NCBI RefSeq assembly: GCF_000317595.1
Contig: NZ_AEJC01000213.1
Span: 1 to 34,994 of the forward strand
Reading direction: 5' to 3'
From: Streptomyces ipomoeae 91-03
Lineage (GTDB): Bacteria > Actinomycetota > Actinomycetes > Streptomycetales > Streptomycetaceae
DNA length: 34,994 nt
Part shown: one piece after another, positions 23,238-31,590 of the stretch
How positions within the stretch are numbered: the first letter of the stretch is position 1
How the letters are laid out: every line of letters starts with the position of its first letter
Position numbers and translations under genes: made by a program
Notes under the pieces: model-generated
Told to the model about the DNA's origin: nothing
What the model saw: the letters and a program-made list of their open reading frames with translations, nothing else
The model's database searches: none

Positions 23238-24143
23238 CTACCCCCCGCACGCCTCCCCCGCCGCCACCAACGCCTCCACGGCCGCCCTGATCGAGGGCCG
23301 TCGATCGGCGTCCGCGCGCCAGACGGCGTAGACGCTCCGCCGGACCCGATGCCGCACCGGCACGGTCCGCACCCCGCCCGGCATCGGATCGCGGCCCAGC
23401 CGGGGCGCGATGCACACGCCCAACCCGGCGGCGACCAGGGCGAGTTGGGTGTGGTGCTCACCGGCCCGGTGGGCGATACGGGGCTCGACGCCCTTGGCGC
23501 GCAGCGTGTAGAGCAGCCACTCGTGGCAGAACTCGCCCTCGGGCCACGCGATCCACGACTCGTCCGCCAACTCCTCCAGGTCGATCTCGTCCCGGCCGGC
23601 CAGCACGTGCCCCTCGGGCAGCGCGATCTCCACGGCGTCGTCGAGGATGGCGGCCCTGGCAAGCCCTTCGGGCACTGGCAGGGGCTTGTTGTACCAGTCG
23701 AGCACCACGGCCAGGTCCGCGTCGCCCCGTATCACCGCACTGATCGCAAGCTCGGGTTCCAGCTCACGCGACCGCACGCGCAGCGCCGGATGGTCGTCCC
23801 GCAGCGCGCGGAAGACGGCGGGGAACAGTCCCCGCACGGCCGTCGGGAACGCGGCGAGCCGCAGCTCACCGACGACCTGTCCCCGTTGCGCCTCCAGATC
23901 CGACTGCGCCAGCTCGACCTGGGACAGGATCCGCGCGGCATGGTCGGCGAGCAGCCGCCCGGCGTCGGTGAGCCGCACCCCCCGCCCGTTCTTGGCGAGC
24001 AGCCGTTGTCCCACCTCACGCTCCAGCTTGGCCATCTGCTGCGAGACGGCGGAGGTCGTCACATGCAGCCCCTCGGCCGCCCCGCTGACGGAGCCGTGCC
24101 GGGCGAGGGCGTCGAGGGTGCGCAGGCGCTCCAGATTCAACAT
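23238..24143 (-). CDS. LysR-family transcriptional regulator
   Basis: A 301-residue LTTR. The N-terminal winged HTH (LERLRTLDALARHGSVSGAAEGLHVTTSAVSQQMAKLE) is followed by the linker helix and a periplasmic-binding-like effector domain (from about 90, LRLAAFPTAVRGLFP). It is divergent from an EamA/DMT exporter gene across a 74-bp gap with an LTTR-like dyad, so it most likely controls that exporter in response to an unknown small molecule. Confidence 0.93.
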   Translation of the reverse strand: MLNLERLRTLDALARHGSVSGAAEGLHVTTSAVSQQMAKLEREVGQRLLAKNGRGVRLTDAGRLLADHAARILSQVELAQSDLEAQRGQVVGELRLAAFPTAVRGLFPAVFRALRDDHPALRVRSRELEPELAISAVIRGDADLAVVLDWYNKPLPVPEGLARAAILDDAVEIALPEGHVLAGRDEIDLEELADESWIAWPEGEFCHEWLLYTLRAKGVEPRIAHRAGEHHTQLALVAAGLGVCIAPRLGRDPMPGGVRTVPVRHRVRRSVYAVWRADADRRPSIRAAVEALVAAGEACGG

Positions 24144-24156
24144 GTAAGCGATGCTA

Positions 24157-24180
24157 CGAGATTCAGCTCAATAAATCTCG
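24157..24180. promoter_or_regulatory. LysR-type operator dyad
   Basis: CGAGAT (24157-24162) and ATCTCG (24175-24180) form a perfect inverted repeat with a 12-bp spacer in the divergent gap. A further ACGAG half-site follows at about 24189. This is the usual layout of an LTTR binding region. Confidence 0.55.
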
Positions 24181-24217
24181 CTTGTACTACGAGGTTGTGT
24201 CCAGGATCGTTGCGTCC

Positions 24218-25147
24218 ATGACCACGGCCACCGTCTCCCGCACCCCCGCCCATACCTCCGAAGCCCGCCGCAGGACCGTCGACTGGCGGCTGCGCTTCGC
24301 CTTCCTCTCCCTCGTCTGGGGCTTCAGCTTCCTCCTGATCAAGGTGGGTACGGAGGCGTACGCGCCCTTCCAGGTCACCTTCGGGCGGCTGCTGTTCGGC
24401 ACGGCGGTCCTCGCGGCGGCGATGGCGGTGAAGCGGGAGCGGCTGCCGCGCGGCGCCCGCACCTGGGGGCATCTCGCGGTGGCGGCCCTCCTCCTCAACG
24501 CCCTGCCGTTCTCGCTCTTCGCGTACGCGGAGCTGACGATCCCGTCCACGCTCGCCGGCATCTGCAACGCCACCTCGCCCCTGTGGGGCATGGCCCTCTC
24601 CCTGGTCGCGCTCTCCGAGGACCGCCCGACCCGCGTCCGGGTCGCCGGTCTGGGCCTGGGCTTCCTCGGCGTCCTCACCGTCCTCGGCGCCTGGCAGGGC
24701 TTCAACGGCCTGAACGCCACCGGGACCGCGATGGCCCTGCTGGCCTCGCTCAGCTACCCGATCGGCTGGATCTACGTCCGCCGTACCCTGGCCGGCACCG
24801 GCCACTCCCACCTCTCCCTCACCGGCGCCCAGTTGCTGCTGGCCACCGTCCAACTGGCCGTCGTCACCCCGCTGTTCACCACCCTGCCGAGCAGCTTCCC
24901 GGTGCTGCCGCTGCTGGCGGTGATCGCCTTGGGCGCCCTCGGCACGGGCGTCGCCATGCTCGTCCAGTACGGACTCGTCTCCGAAGTCGGCCCGACGACC
25001 GCCCAGATGGTCACCTACTTCATCCCGGTGATCGCCACGGCCGCGGGCGTCGCCCTCCTCGGCGAGTCCCTCACCTGGTCGACACCGGTCGGCGCGGCGA
25101 TAGTCCTGGCGGGCGCGGCCCTCACCCAGGCCAAGCCCCGCACGTAG
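24218..25147 (+). CDS. EamA/DMT-family transporter
   Basis: A 309-residue membrane protein with about ten hydrophobic segments in two EamA halves (about 25-160 and 175-305). LVWGFSFLLIKVG in the first half and VQYGLVSEVGPTTAQMVTYFIPVIATAAGVALLGE in the second are typical of drug/metabolite exporters. The substrate is unknown. The start at 24218 gives the expected short cytoplasmic N-terminus. Likely regulated by the divergent LysR protein. Confidence 0.92.
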   Translation: MTTATVSRTPAHTSEARRRTVDWRLRFAFLSLVWGFSFLLIKVGTEAYAPFQVTFGRLLFGTAVLAAAMAVKRERLPRGARTWGHLAVAALLLNALPFSLFAYAELTIPSTLAGICNATSPLWGMALSLVALSEDRPTRVRVAGLGLGFLGVLTVLGAWQGFNGLNATGTAMALLASLSYPIGWIYVRRTLAGTGHSHLSLTGAQLLLATVQLAVVTPLFTTLPSSFPVLPLLAVIALGALGTGVAMLVQYGLVSEVGPTTAQMVTYFIPVIATAAGVALLGESLTWSTPVGAAIVLAGAALTQAKPRT

Positions 25148-25163
25148 CACCGCCTTTCACTGC

Positions 25164-25196
25164 CCGCCCCCGGCCCTCACCCTCTGCCGGGGGCGG
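25164..25196. terminator. Bidirectional terminator hairpin
   Basis: CCGCCCCCGGC (25164-25174) pairs perfectly with GCCGGGGGCGG (25186-25196) around an 11-nt loop. It lies between the convergent EamA gene (stop 25147) and MocR gene (stop 25344). Confidence 0.7.
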
Positions 25197-25343
25197 CCCC
25201 GATCACCGCCGCGGGCAGTCGGACGGCCGTGCGGCGCGGGTGCGCACGGCGGCGTCTCCCTTCGCCCTCGGCGCCCCCATCTCCCCCTCACTCGCCACCC
25301 CGCCGCGCCTCTCGCCCCTGCCGGTCCCCACCCGACCCCGCCG

Positions 25344-26675
25344 TCACGCATACCCGTCCGCCTCCACCGGCCCGATCGCCGAGGCCACGGCGTCCGCCAG
25401 CCTCTCGACCTCCTCCTCGGTCAGCGAGGAGATCGTGATCCGGATCCCCTGCGCCGCGTTCATCCGGAAGCGGGCGCCCGGCGCCACGGCCCAGCCGGCG
25501 TGCAGCAGCCGGGCGACCGCGCCGGTCTCGTCCGGAACCCGGATCCACACATGCATCCCGCTCACGCCGTGCGCCTCGACCCCACGCTCCGCGAGCGCGT
25601 CGATCAGCCCCTGCCGCTTCTTCCCGTACGCCGTCGCCACGACCCGCGCGTCCACCGCCCCGGAGGCCCACAGCCGTACGACGGCCCGCTGCACCAGTCG
25701 GCTCACCCAGCCCGGCCCCAGCCGCTGCCGCCCCCGTACCCGGTCGACGGTGGCGGCGTCCCCGGTGAGCACCGCGAGCCGCAGATCGGGGCCGTACGCC
25801 TTGGCGACCGACCGTACGAACGCCCAGTGGTGGGTGACACCGGCCAGCGGGTGCAGGGGCAGGTCGACGATGCGGTGGCCGTGATCGTCCTCGATGAGCA
25901 GGGTCTCGGGGTACTCCTGGATCACGGACCGCAGGGCACGCGCGCGTGAGGCGCTGAGCGCGGCTCCGGTCGGGTTCTGCACCCGGTCGGTGACGACCAG
26001 GGCGCGCGCTCCGCCCTTCAGCGCGTGTCGTACGTCGCCGGGGAGCGGCCCCTCGTCGTCGACGCCGACCGGGGCGACACGCAGCCCGAGCGCCGGTACC
26101 AGGTCGAGCATGCTCCCCCAGCCGGGGTCCTCGACGGCGACGGCGTCCCCGGGTTTCAGGTGCACGGCGAGGACCCGCTCGATGGCGTCCAGCGACCCGG
26201 AGGTGACGGCGATCGGCCCGTCCGGCACCCCGTCCGCGTCCAGGTCCGCCCGCGCGATCCGGGCCAACTCGGGCTCCACGGGCCCCGCCCCGTACAGCAC
26301 CGGCTCGCGGTCACCCTGCTCGGCGGCTGCGGCGAACGCCTCCTTGAGGCCCGGCAGCAGCGCCGGATCGGGGTTTCCGTCGGCCAGGTCCCGCACCCCC
26401 TCCGGCACCTCGACCCGGATGTTCTCGCGCCCGGTGGTGGCGGGTCGGGGCCGCACCCGGCTCCCCCGCCGCCCGGCGGTCTCGATGACCCCGCGTTCGC
26501 GCAGCGTGCGATAGGCGGCCGCGACGGTGTTCGGATTCACCCCCAACCGCTCCGCCAACTCCCGCATGGGAGGCAGCAGTTGTCCGGGCTCCAGCTCTCC
26601 CGCACCCACCGCCCGCTCGACGCTGGCCGCAATCTCCGCCGCACGCCGCCCCGCGATTGTGTATTCTCCTAGCAC
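25344..26675 (-). CDS. MocR-type regulator: GntR HTH fused to a PLP aminotransferase-like domain
   Basis: A 443-residue fusion. Residues 1-75 form a GntR-type winged HTH (LPPMRELAERLGVNPNTVAAAYRTLRERG). Residues 95-440 form a fold-type-I aminotransferase domain with VTSGS (158-162), DPGWG, NPTG (234-237), Asp264 in IEDDHG, and the PLP Schiff-base Lys292 in SVAKAYG. MocR regulators sense PLP or an amino-compound adduct and often control adjacent, divergent genes. Here the divergent genes are two flavin split-barrel proteins related to pyridoxamine-phosphate oxidase, which fits a vitamin B6 link (inference). The GTG at 26675 lies 5 nt past a good -10 element, so the mRNA may be leaderless. Confidence 0.92.
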   Translation of the reverse strand: MLGEYTIAGRRAAEIAASVERAVGAGELEPGQLLPPMRELAERLGVNPNTVAAAYRTLRERGVIETAGRRGSRVRPRPATTGRENIRVEVPEGVRDLADGNPDPALLPGLKEAFAAAAEQGDREPVLYGAGPVEPELARIARADLDADGVPDGPIAVTSGSLDAIERVLAVHLKPGDAVAVEDPGWGSMLDLVPALGLRVAPVGVDDEGPLPGDVRHALKGGARALVVTDRVQNPTGAALSASRARALRSVIQEYPETLLIEDDHGHRIVDLPLHPLAGVTHHWAFVRSVAKAYGPDLRLAVLTGDAATVDRVRGRQRLGPGWVSRLVQRAVVRLWASGAVDARVVATAYGKKRQGLIDALAERGVEAHGVSGMHVWIRVPDETGAVARLLHAGWAVAPGARFRMNAAQGIRITISSLTEEEVERLADAVASAIGPVEADGYA

Positions 26676-26698
26676 AAAACAAATTATGCACTAGTGCA
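26669..26698. promoter_or_regulatory. MocR divergon operator and promoter region
   Basis: A perfect 12-bp palindrome TGCACTAGTGCA spans 26687-26698, and a related half-site CTAGCAC (26669-26675) forms a direct-repeat pair with CTAGTGC (26691-26697), the kind of arrangement seen for MocR/PdxR binding sites. On the minus strand TAATTT (26681-26686) is a -10 element whose spacer contains the palindrome, so bound regulator could control its own gene and the divergent pair. Confidence 0.5.
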
Positions 26699-26710
26699 AT
26701 GGAGAGCGCA

Positions 26711-27403
26711 ATGACGGGGACCCAGCAGTCGACGCCGCCCACGCCCGCCGCCTACACCCCCACCGACCGCACCGTCCCCACCCGGTCCGCGCACAAGGCC
26801 TCGTACGACAAGGACATGGTGCACGCGATCCTCGACGAGGGGTACGTCTGCCATCTCGGCTTCGTCCGCGACGGCGCCCCGGTGGTACTGCCCACGCTGT
26901 ACGGACGGGTCGGTGAGACGCTCTACGTGCACGGCTCGACGGGCTCGCGCCCGCTGCGGATGACAGGCAAGGCCGACCCCGGCCTCCCCGTCTGCCTCAC
27001 GGTCACCCATGTCGACGCCCTGATCCTGGCCCGGTCGGGCTTCCACCACTCGATCAACTACCGCTCCGTGGTCGTCCACGGCATCGCCCACCAGGTCACG
27101 GACCCGGAGGAGCGGCGGATCGCCCTCGATGCCCTCGTGGACCATGTCGTCCCCGGCCGGTCGCGGGACTCCCGGCCCGCCAACCCCAAGGAGTTCGCCG
27201 CCACCGCCGTGATCCGCCTCGATCTGAACGAGGTCTCCGCCAAGACCCGCACCGGCGGTGTCAACGACGAGCCCGAGGACCTCTCCCTCCCCCACTGGGC
27301 CGGCGTCGTCCCCCTCCGCAAGGGCTACGAGACCCCCGTCCCGGACCCGGACCTGGCCCCCGGCACCGAACTCCCCGACTACCTCAAGGCCCTGTCATGC
27401 TGA
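26711..27403 (+). CDS. Pyridoxamine 5'-phosphate oxidase-family protein
   Basis: A 230-residue flavin split-barrel protein. YDKDMVHAILDEGYVCHLGFVRDGAPVVLPTLYGRVGETLYVHGS is the cofactor-binding strand order, followed by VCLTVTHVDALILARSGFHHSINYRSVVVHG. The family includes FMN-binding oxidoreductases and nitroimidazole-reductase-like proteins; members of this clade are often described as PNPOx-like without proven activity. GGAGAG lies 4 nt upstream of the ATG at 26711. Its 3' end overlaps the next gene by 7 nt. Confidence 0.87.
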   Translation: MTGTQQSTPPTPAAYTPTDRTVPTRSAHKASYDKDMVHAILDEGYVCHLGFVRDGAPVVLPTLYGRVGETLYVHGSTGSRPLRMTGKADPGLPVCLTVTHVDALILARSGFHHSINYRSVVVHGIAHQVTDPEERRIALDALVDHVVPGRSRDSRPANPKEFAATAVIRLDLNEVSAKTRTGGVNDEPEDLSLPHWAGVVPLRKGYETPVPDPDLAPGTELPDYLKALSC

Positions 27404-28056
27404 TCCACCCCTGGGACGCCCCCCGCGACGACACCGAATGGCAACGCTGGCTCACCACCCACGACTTCGGTCAGCTCGCCGTCAACGGCCTGCCCGGGGA
27501 TCCGCCGTACATCCAGCCCCTGCACTTCGTCTACGACCCCGACGCCGGCGAACACGGCACGGCCCTCACCCACCTGGCCCGCCCCAACCCCATGTGGCCC
27601 GCCCTGGCGGCCAACCCCGAGGTCGTCCTGAGCGTCGTCGACGACTACGTCTACATCCCCGGCCCCTGGCAGGCCCCACCCGACAGCCCACCCGAGCACG
27701 GCACCCCGACCAGCTTCTACGCCGCCGTCCAACTCCACTGTGTGGCCCACATGGTCGACGACCCCACAGAAAAGGCCGCCCTCCTCAACCACCAACTCGG
27801 CCACTTCCAACCAGAGGGCGGCTCGGCCACCGCAGCCGCGGACGACTCCCCCTACGGCCGCATGCTCCCGGGCCTACGCGGCCTGCGCCTCGAAGTAACG
27901 GCCGTGCGAGCCAAGTTCAAGTACGGCGCCCACCGCCCGGAGGAGGTCCAGAACCGCATCGTGGCGAACCTGGCGGCGCGGGGCGGCCCCGGCGACGCGG
28001 CGGCACAACAGCACCAACTGAGGCGACGTGGCCTCTGGCCGCCGACTGCACGGTAG
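27397..28056 (+). CDS. FMN-binding PaiB-like protein
   Basis: A 219-residue protein of the PaiB/FMN-binding split-barrel family, recognisable by the opening MLIHPWDAPRDDTEWQRWL, then PYIQPLHFVYD, LTHLARPNPMW, VVDDYVYIPGPW and the C-terminal RAKFKYGAHR. PaiB in Bacillus was described as a negative regulator of sporulation and protease genes; biochemical roles of homologues are uncertain. It overlaps the preceding PNPOx-like gene by 7 nt, so the two form an operon divergent from the MocR regulator. Confidence 0.88.
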   Translation: MLIHPWDAPRDDTEWQRWLTTHDFGQLAVNGLPGDPPYIQPLHFVYDPDAGEHGTALTHLARPNPMWPALAANPEVVLSVVDDYVYIPGPWQAPPDSPPEHGTPTSFYAAVQLHCVAHMVDDPTEKAALLNHQLGHFQPEGGSATAAADDSPYGRMLPGLRGLRLEVTAVRAKFKYGAHRPEEVQNRIVANLAARGGPGDAAAQQHQLRRRGLWPPTAR

Positions 28057-28196
28057 GGCGCGCCGGTGACTGCACTGCAGGGCACGCCGCCGTCCAGCAA
28101 GGGGCACGGAGCTCTGTCGATGTGCGGCTCCGCCGCGGGGCGCCGGCAACGACAATCGCCCCCACAGCCCGGCCACGTACAACTCCCCAGCGGCGC

Positions 28197-29204
28197 TTAC
28201 CGGCTACTCCCCACCGACAGCTCCGGCTCGAAGTCACCCTCTCCGGTCACCACCGGCCCACTCGACGGCTTCGCGGGAGCGGCGCGCTGAGCGGCATACG
28301 CCCCGACCAGCACAACCACCCCACCCACCATCTGCGGCACCGACAAACGCTCCCCGAGCAGCACCCAGGCAAGCCCCGTCGCGACAACCGCCTCAAGACA
28401 CGCCACAACCCCCGCCACCTGCGGAGACAACCGCCGCACAGCCACCACCCCGGTGATATACGCGACAACCGTGGCGATCAGCACCACCCACCCGAGCAAC
28501 ACCCACGCGGCAACCGGCGTCGTCCCCATCCGCACGGTTCCCCCGAGCACCCCCCACTCCATGCCCCACGGCCGAGCCACAGCCGTGAGCACGACGGCGC
28601 CGACCAGCAGCCCGTACGCGATCACGCCGAGCGGATCCGGCGCGCTCTCCCCCGCCTCGCTGCCCTGATCGGAGAGCACGAAGTACCCCACCTGACAACA
28701 GGCCGCCCCGAGCGCGAGCAGCAGCCCCAGCACGTCGAAGCGCAGCCCCGACCACACCTCCACGACGCAAGCGAGGCCGCCGACCGCGAGGACGACCCCG
28801 ACGGCGGCGGCCCGCGTCACCGGCCGGCCCTGCACGAACCGCACCCAGCCGAGAACGAGCGCCGGCGCCAGATACTCGACGAGCAGCGCGACCCCGACCG
28901 GTATGCGCGATATGGAGGCGAAGTAGAAGGCCTGTACACCGGCCACGGCCAGCAGCCCGAACCCGGCGAGCAGCGCGGGTCGCCGCCGCACCAGCGCCCG
29001 GTGGCGCACGGCCAACGGCAGCATCACCAGCGCGGCGCCCCCGACCCGCAGCCACACCACATGGAGCGGATCGAGCCCCGCCTCGATCAGCGGCTTGGCC
29101 GCGACCCCCGACCCACCGAAGGCGACCGCCGACCCGAGCGCGAGCCCCAGCCCGACGCCGCGCCCACGCTGCCCCTGATTGCCCTGAGACGTATGCACCG
29201 GCAC
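28197..29204 (-). CDS. EamA/DMT-family transporter (RhtA-like)
   Basis: A 335-residue protein with about ten hydrophobic segments in two EamA repeats (about 15-150 and 165-310): GLALGSAVAFGGSGVAAKPLI in the first and VAYITGVVAVRRLSPQVAGVVACLEAVVATGLAWVLLGE in the second. This is the amino-acid/metabolite exporter type; the substrate is unknown. The GTG at 29204 is the best start upstream of the first membrane segment. It converges with the PaiB-like gene across 140 bp in which I see nothing. Confidence 0.9.
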   Translation of the reverse strand: MPVHTSQGNQGQRGRGVGLGLALGSAVAFGGSGVAAKPLIEAGLDPLHVVWLRVGGAALVMLPLAVRHRALVRRRPALLAGFGLLAVAGVQAFYFASISRIPVGVALLVEYLAPALVLGWVRFVQGRPVTRAAAVGVVLAVGGLACVVEVWSGLRFDVLGLLLALGAACCQVGYFVLSDQGSEAGESAPDPLGVIAYGLLVGAVVLTAVARPWGMEWGVLGGTVRMGTTPVAAWVLLGWVVLIATVVAYITGVVAVRRLSPQVAGVVACLEAVVATGLAWVLLGERLSVPQMVGGVVVLVGAYAAQRAAPAKPSSGPVVTGEGDFEPELSVGSSR

Positions 29205-29285
29205 ATGATGACAGCCGAAGACAGGAGCGTCACCCCGGATGACTCCTGTCTCACTGGCCGGACCGCCCCACCGACCCCGCGCCGA

Positions 29286-29367
29286 ACGCCAAGCCCCTCA
29301 CCATTCACGCACCGAACGAGAACCCCTCACCGGTCATGTACCGGTCGCGAACCCCTCACCGGCTCTC
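29286..29367. repeat. Imperfect repeats at the Clp_N gene end
   Basis: A unit of about 17 bp, CGMSAASCCCCTCACCRK-like, recurs near 29286, 29316 and 29349. The last two units lie on and inside the 3' end of the Clp_N gene, whose C-terminal residues therefore look repeated (GEPVRGS). Confidence 0.6.
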
Positions 29368-29896
29368 CACCGTCGCCCGCACCCCTCCGAGCCGACAGCT
29401 CAACGTCGCCGCCTCTGCCCCCGCCCCTGCCCCTGTCCCCGTCCCCGATCCGCCGAGCCAGCACCTCGGCATCGACCCGCGCGTTGCCCAGCACCTGCAC
29501 CGCTCGCGAGGCCGGCGCCGCGACGATCGCGGCGAGCAGATCGACGCCACGGGCACGCTCCTCGTCCCGCCGCACGGCACGCTCGTACGCCTGCGTCATG
29601 GCCCGGGCCGCCACCGGCGACCAACCCGGCGTACCCGGCATACCGGTTACGGCACCGGCGTCCTCGACGCCGATCTGCCAGCGCAGCCCGTAGCCGATGC
29701 TGCGCTGCACCAGATAGCCGAGCAGCCGGGCGATCTGCGGCCCGTCGAAGACGGCACGGACCTCGGGGTCGGACTCCAGGAGAGAGTGCAGCAGATGGGC
29801 CGTGTCGATCTGCCGGTCCCCGTCCCGCAGCGCCCGTCTGCGCGCACCCGCCACCACCGAGGCCAGCTCATCGGTGAGCCTGCCCTCGAACTCCAT
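29327..29896 (-). CDS. Clp N-terminal-domain-only protein
   Basis: A 189-residue protein with the two half-repeats of the Clp_N (ClpA/ClpC N-terminal) domain: LASVVAGARRRALRDGDRQIDTAHLLHSLLES in the first part and ARAMTQAYERAVRRDEERARGVDLLAAIVAAP in the second. No AAA+ ATPase domain follows; the C-terminus is Gly/Arg-rich. Stand-alone Clp_N proteins may recognise substrates or adaptors for a Clp protease, or be remnants. The ATG at 29896 is the first Met before the domain. It is monocistronic. Confidence 0.85.
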   Translation of the reverse strand: MEFEGRLTDELASVVAGARRRALRDGDRQIDTAHLLHSLLESDPEVRAVFDGPQIARLLGYLVQRSIGYGLRWQIGVEDAGAVTGMPGTPGWSPVAARAMTQAYERAVRRDEERARGVDLLAAIVAAPASRAVQVLGNARVDAEVLARRIGDGDRGRGGGRGGDVELSARRGAGDGGEPVRGSRPVHDR

Positions 29897-30232
29897 ATGG
29901 TTCCGGCCGTGGTCTACGGCCGACTGCCGGGGAATACGGGGTCGCACGTACCCCACCTCATCAGTCCCACTGGTTCGAGTCATCCACGGCAGGAACCATC
30001 TTCGGCCCCCACCCAGGTGCGTACGGACGACTCCCGTCTCCTCCCTGCGGAGGAGATCGAGCCGACCCGCCCAAGGGGCGCGCGCCGCCTTGCCAAGCGC
30101 CCGGTACGCAACCGGATCACACCGGCGCTCGTCCCACGCCCGGAACCTTCCTGACGGTTCATCAGTATTGAATGTTGAGGCGCCCACGGCTACGTTCCGC
30201 GACACCACCGTCCGAGACGAAGGGGTTGTCGC
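29897..30232 (+). promoter_or_regulatory. 336-bp divergent gap with a promoter for the SRPBCC gene
   Basis: A candidate promoter reads TTGAAT (30168-30173), 17-bp spacer, TACGTT (30191-30196), giving a leader of about 30 nt to the ATG at 30233. The upstream half of the gap shows no gene or repeat I can name. Confidence 0.45.
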
Positions 30233-30661
30233 ATGGCCGATGTCAGCGCGGAGGCACGCATCGGGGCACCCGCCGAGAAGGTCTGGGCTCGGCTCGTCGA
30301 CTGGTCGGCGTACGGCGAGTGGAACACGACCCACACCGGCTTCCCCAAGGGCGGTCCGGAGCGACTCGAAGTGGGCGGCACCTTCCAGGAGACCATGAAG
30401 CTCATGGGCTTCCCGGCGGAGGTCGAGTGGACCATCGACGAACTCGAACCCGCCCGGACCCTGGCCATCCGCGGCAAGGGTCCGATGGCCGTCGATCTCG
30501 CCACCCGCTACACCCTCACGCCCGACGGCGACACCACGACGGTCCGCATCGACGGCCGCTTCACCGGCGCCGCCGTCTCCCTGATGTCGGGCAAACTCAA
30601 GGACTCCGCCACGGCCGCCCTCACCGAGTCCCTGCGCAAGCTGGGCACCCTGGTGACGTGA
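30233..30661 (+). CDS. SRPBCC (START-like) family protein
   Basis: A 142-residue helix-grip protein. The N-terminus ARIGAPAEKVWARLVDWSAYGEWN is the first strand and helix of the polyketide-cyclase/SRPBCC family, and the long C-terminal helix (LKDSATAALTESLRKLG) closes the ligand pocket. It should bind a hydrophobic ligand; the identity is unknown. AAGGGG lies upstream of the ATG. Confidence 0.88.
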   Translation: MADVSAEARIGAPAEKVWARLVDWSAYGEWNTTHTGFPKGGPERLEVGGTFQETMKLMGFPAEVEWTIDELEPARTLAIRGKGPMAVDLATRYTLTPDGDTTTVRIDGRFTGAAVSLMSGKLKDSATAALTESLRKLGTLVT

Positions 30662-30694
30662 CCCCGCCGCACGACGTACGCGCCCGGCACACAC

Positions 30695-30731
30695 GAGAGT
30701 GCCCCGCGGAAACACTCCACGGGGCACTCTC
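30695..30731. terminator. Bidirectional terminator, 12-bp perfect stem
   Basis: GAGAGTGCCCCG (30695-30706) pairs perfectly with CGGGGCACTCTC (30720-30731) around a 13-nt loop, between the convergent SRPBCC and PadR genes. Confidence 0.8.
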
Positions 30732-30769
30732 ACGCCCTACCGCCTACCGCCTGCTCCCCACCGAGAGGA

Positions 30770-31408
30770 TCAGTCCTCGTCGGCAAGGATCAGATACAGC
30801 TTCTTGCGGGCCTCGTTGATCACCGCCAGCGCCTTGTCGCGCTGGTCCTTGTCGCCGGTCTTCCAGACCTGACCGAACGCCTCCATCAGGCCGAAGCCGG
30901 CCGTCCGGATCTCGCTCAGCGCTTCCCAGTCCACACCGCGCGAGGCCTCCTCCCAGGGTGCGTCGGGGCCGTCATCTGCCACGGTGCGACCGGCCTCGGT
31001 GAGCGAGAACAGCTTCTTGCCGCCCTCGGTCTCGCTGATGATCAGCCCCTCGTCCTCCAGCAACTGAAGGGTGGGGTACACCGAACCGGGGCTGGGCTTC
31101 CACGCCCCGCCGCTGCGCTCGGCGATCTCCTGGATCATCTCGTAGCCGTGCATCGGCCGGTCCTTGAGGAGGGCCAGGATCGACGCGCGTACGTCACCGC
31201 GCCGCGCCCTTCCCCTGGGTCCGCCGCGGCCCCGCCCGCCCCAGGGGCCCGGACCGAAAGGCCCGAAGCCACCGGGACCACCGTGCCCCGGCCCGAAGGG
31301 CCCGAAGGCGGCACGCAGCCCCTCGAAGTCACCTCGTCCGCGGTGGTGCTCCCCACCACGGCGTCCGTGTCCACGCTCGAATCCGAAGTCTTGTCCATGG
31401 GGACGCAT
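30770..31408 (-). CDS. PadR-family transcriptional regulator with Gly-rich N-terminus
   Basis: A 212-residue regulator. Residues 1-70 are a Gly/Arg/Phe/Pro-rich low-complexity tail (for example FGPFGPGPWGGRGRGG). The PadR winged HTH follows (ILALLKDRPMHGYEMIQEIAERSGGAWKPSPGSVYPTLQLLEDEGLI), then a C-terminal dimerisation helix. PadR proteins repress exporters or stress genes and sense small ligands. The ATG at 31408 has GGAG 8-9 nt upstream and is preferred over the GTG at 31417. A palindrome in the divergent promoter region is a likely autoregulatory site. Confidence 0.9.
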   Translation of the reverse strand: MRPHGQDFGFERGHGRRGGEHHRGRGDFEGLRAAFGPFGPGHGGPGGFGPFGPGPWGGRGRGGPRGRARRGDVRASILALLKDRPMHGYEMIQEIAERSGGAWKPSPGSVYPTLQLLEDEGLIISETEGGKKLFSLTEAGRTVADDGPDAPWEEASRGVDWEALSEIRTAGFGLMEAFGQVWKTGDKDQRDKALAVINEARKKLYLILADED

Positions 31409-31451
31409 CGCAATCACTCCATTCCATCATTGATCGGTCGCGATGCCTCAA

Positions 31452-31461
31452 CGATATATCG
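31452..31461. promoter_or_regulatory. Palindrome in the PadR/RibD divergent region
   Basis: CGATATATCG is a perfect 10-bp AT-centred palindrome in a GC-rich context, upstream of both the PadR gene and the RibD-C-like gene. Several PadR proteins bind AT-rich palindromes of this kind, so it is a candidate operator. Confidence 0.5.
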
Positions 31462-31590
31462 AGAACTGTCGCCCGACAAGCCCCTCGAAAGAAGTCGCCC
31501 GCGCGGCGATGAGTTTCGGAGGCGCGCCGAGTCTGTAGAGGCAAGGAGGAAGGGCCGCCTCAAAGCCCTCCGAACACCTGGGAGATGTGG

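Noticed and set aside
27258..29693. Long plus-strand open frame (about 811 codons) over the PaiB-like and EamA genes
   Set aside because: Both recognised genes are in other frames or on the other strand; the product is Pro/Arg/His-rich shadow sequence.
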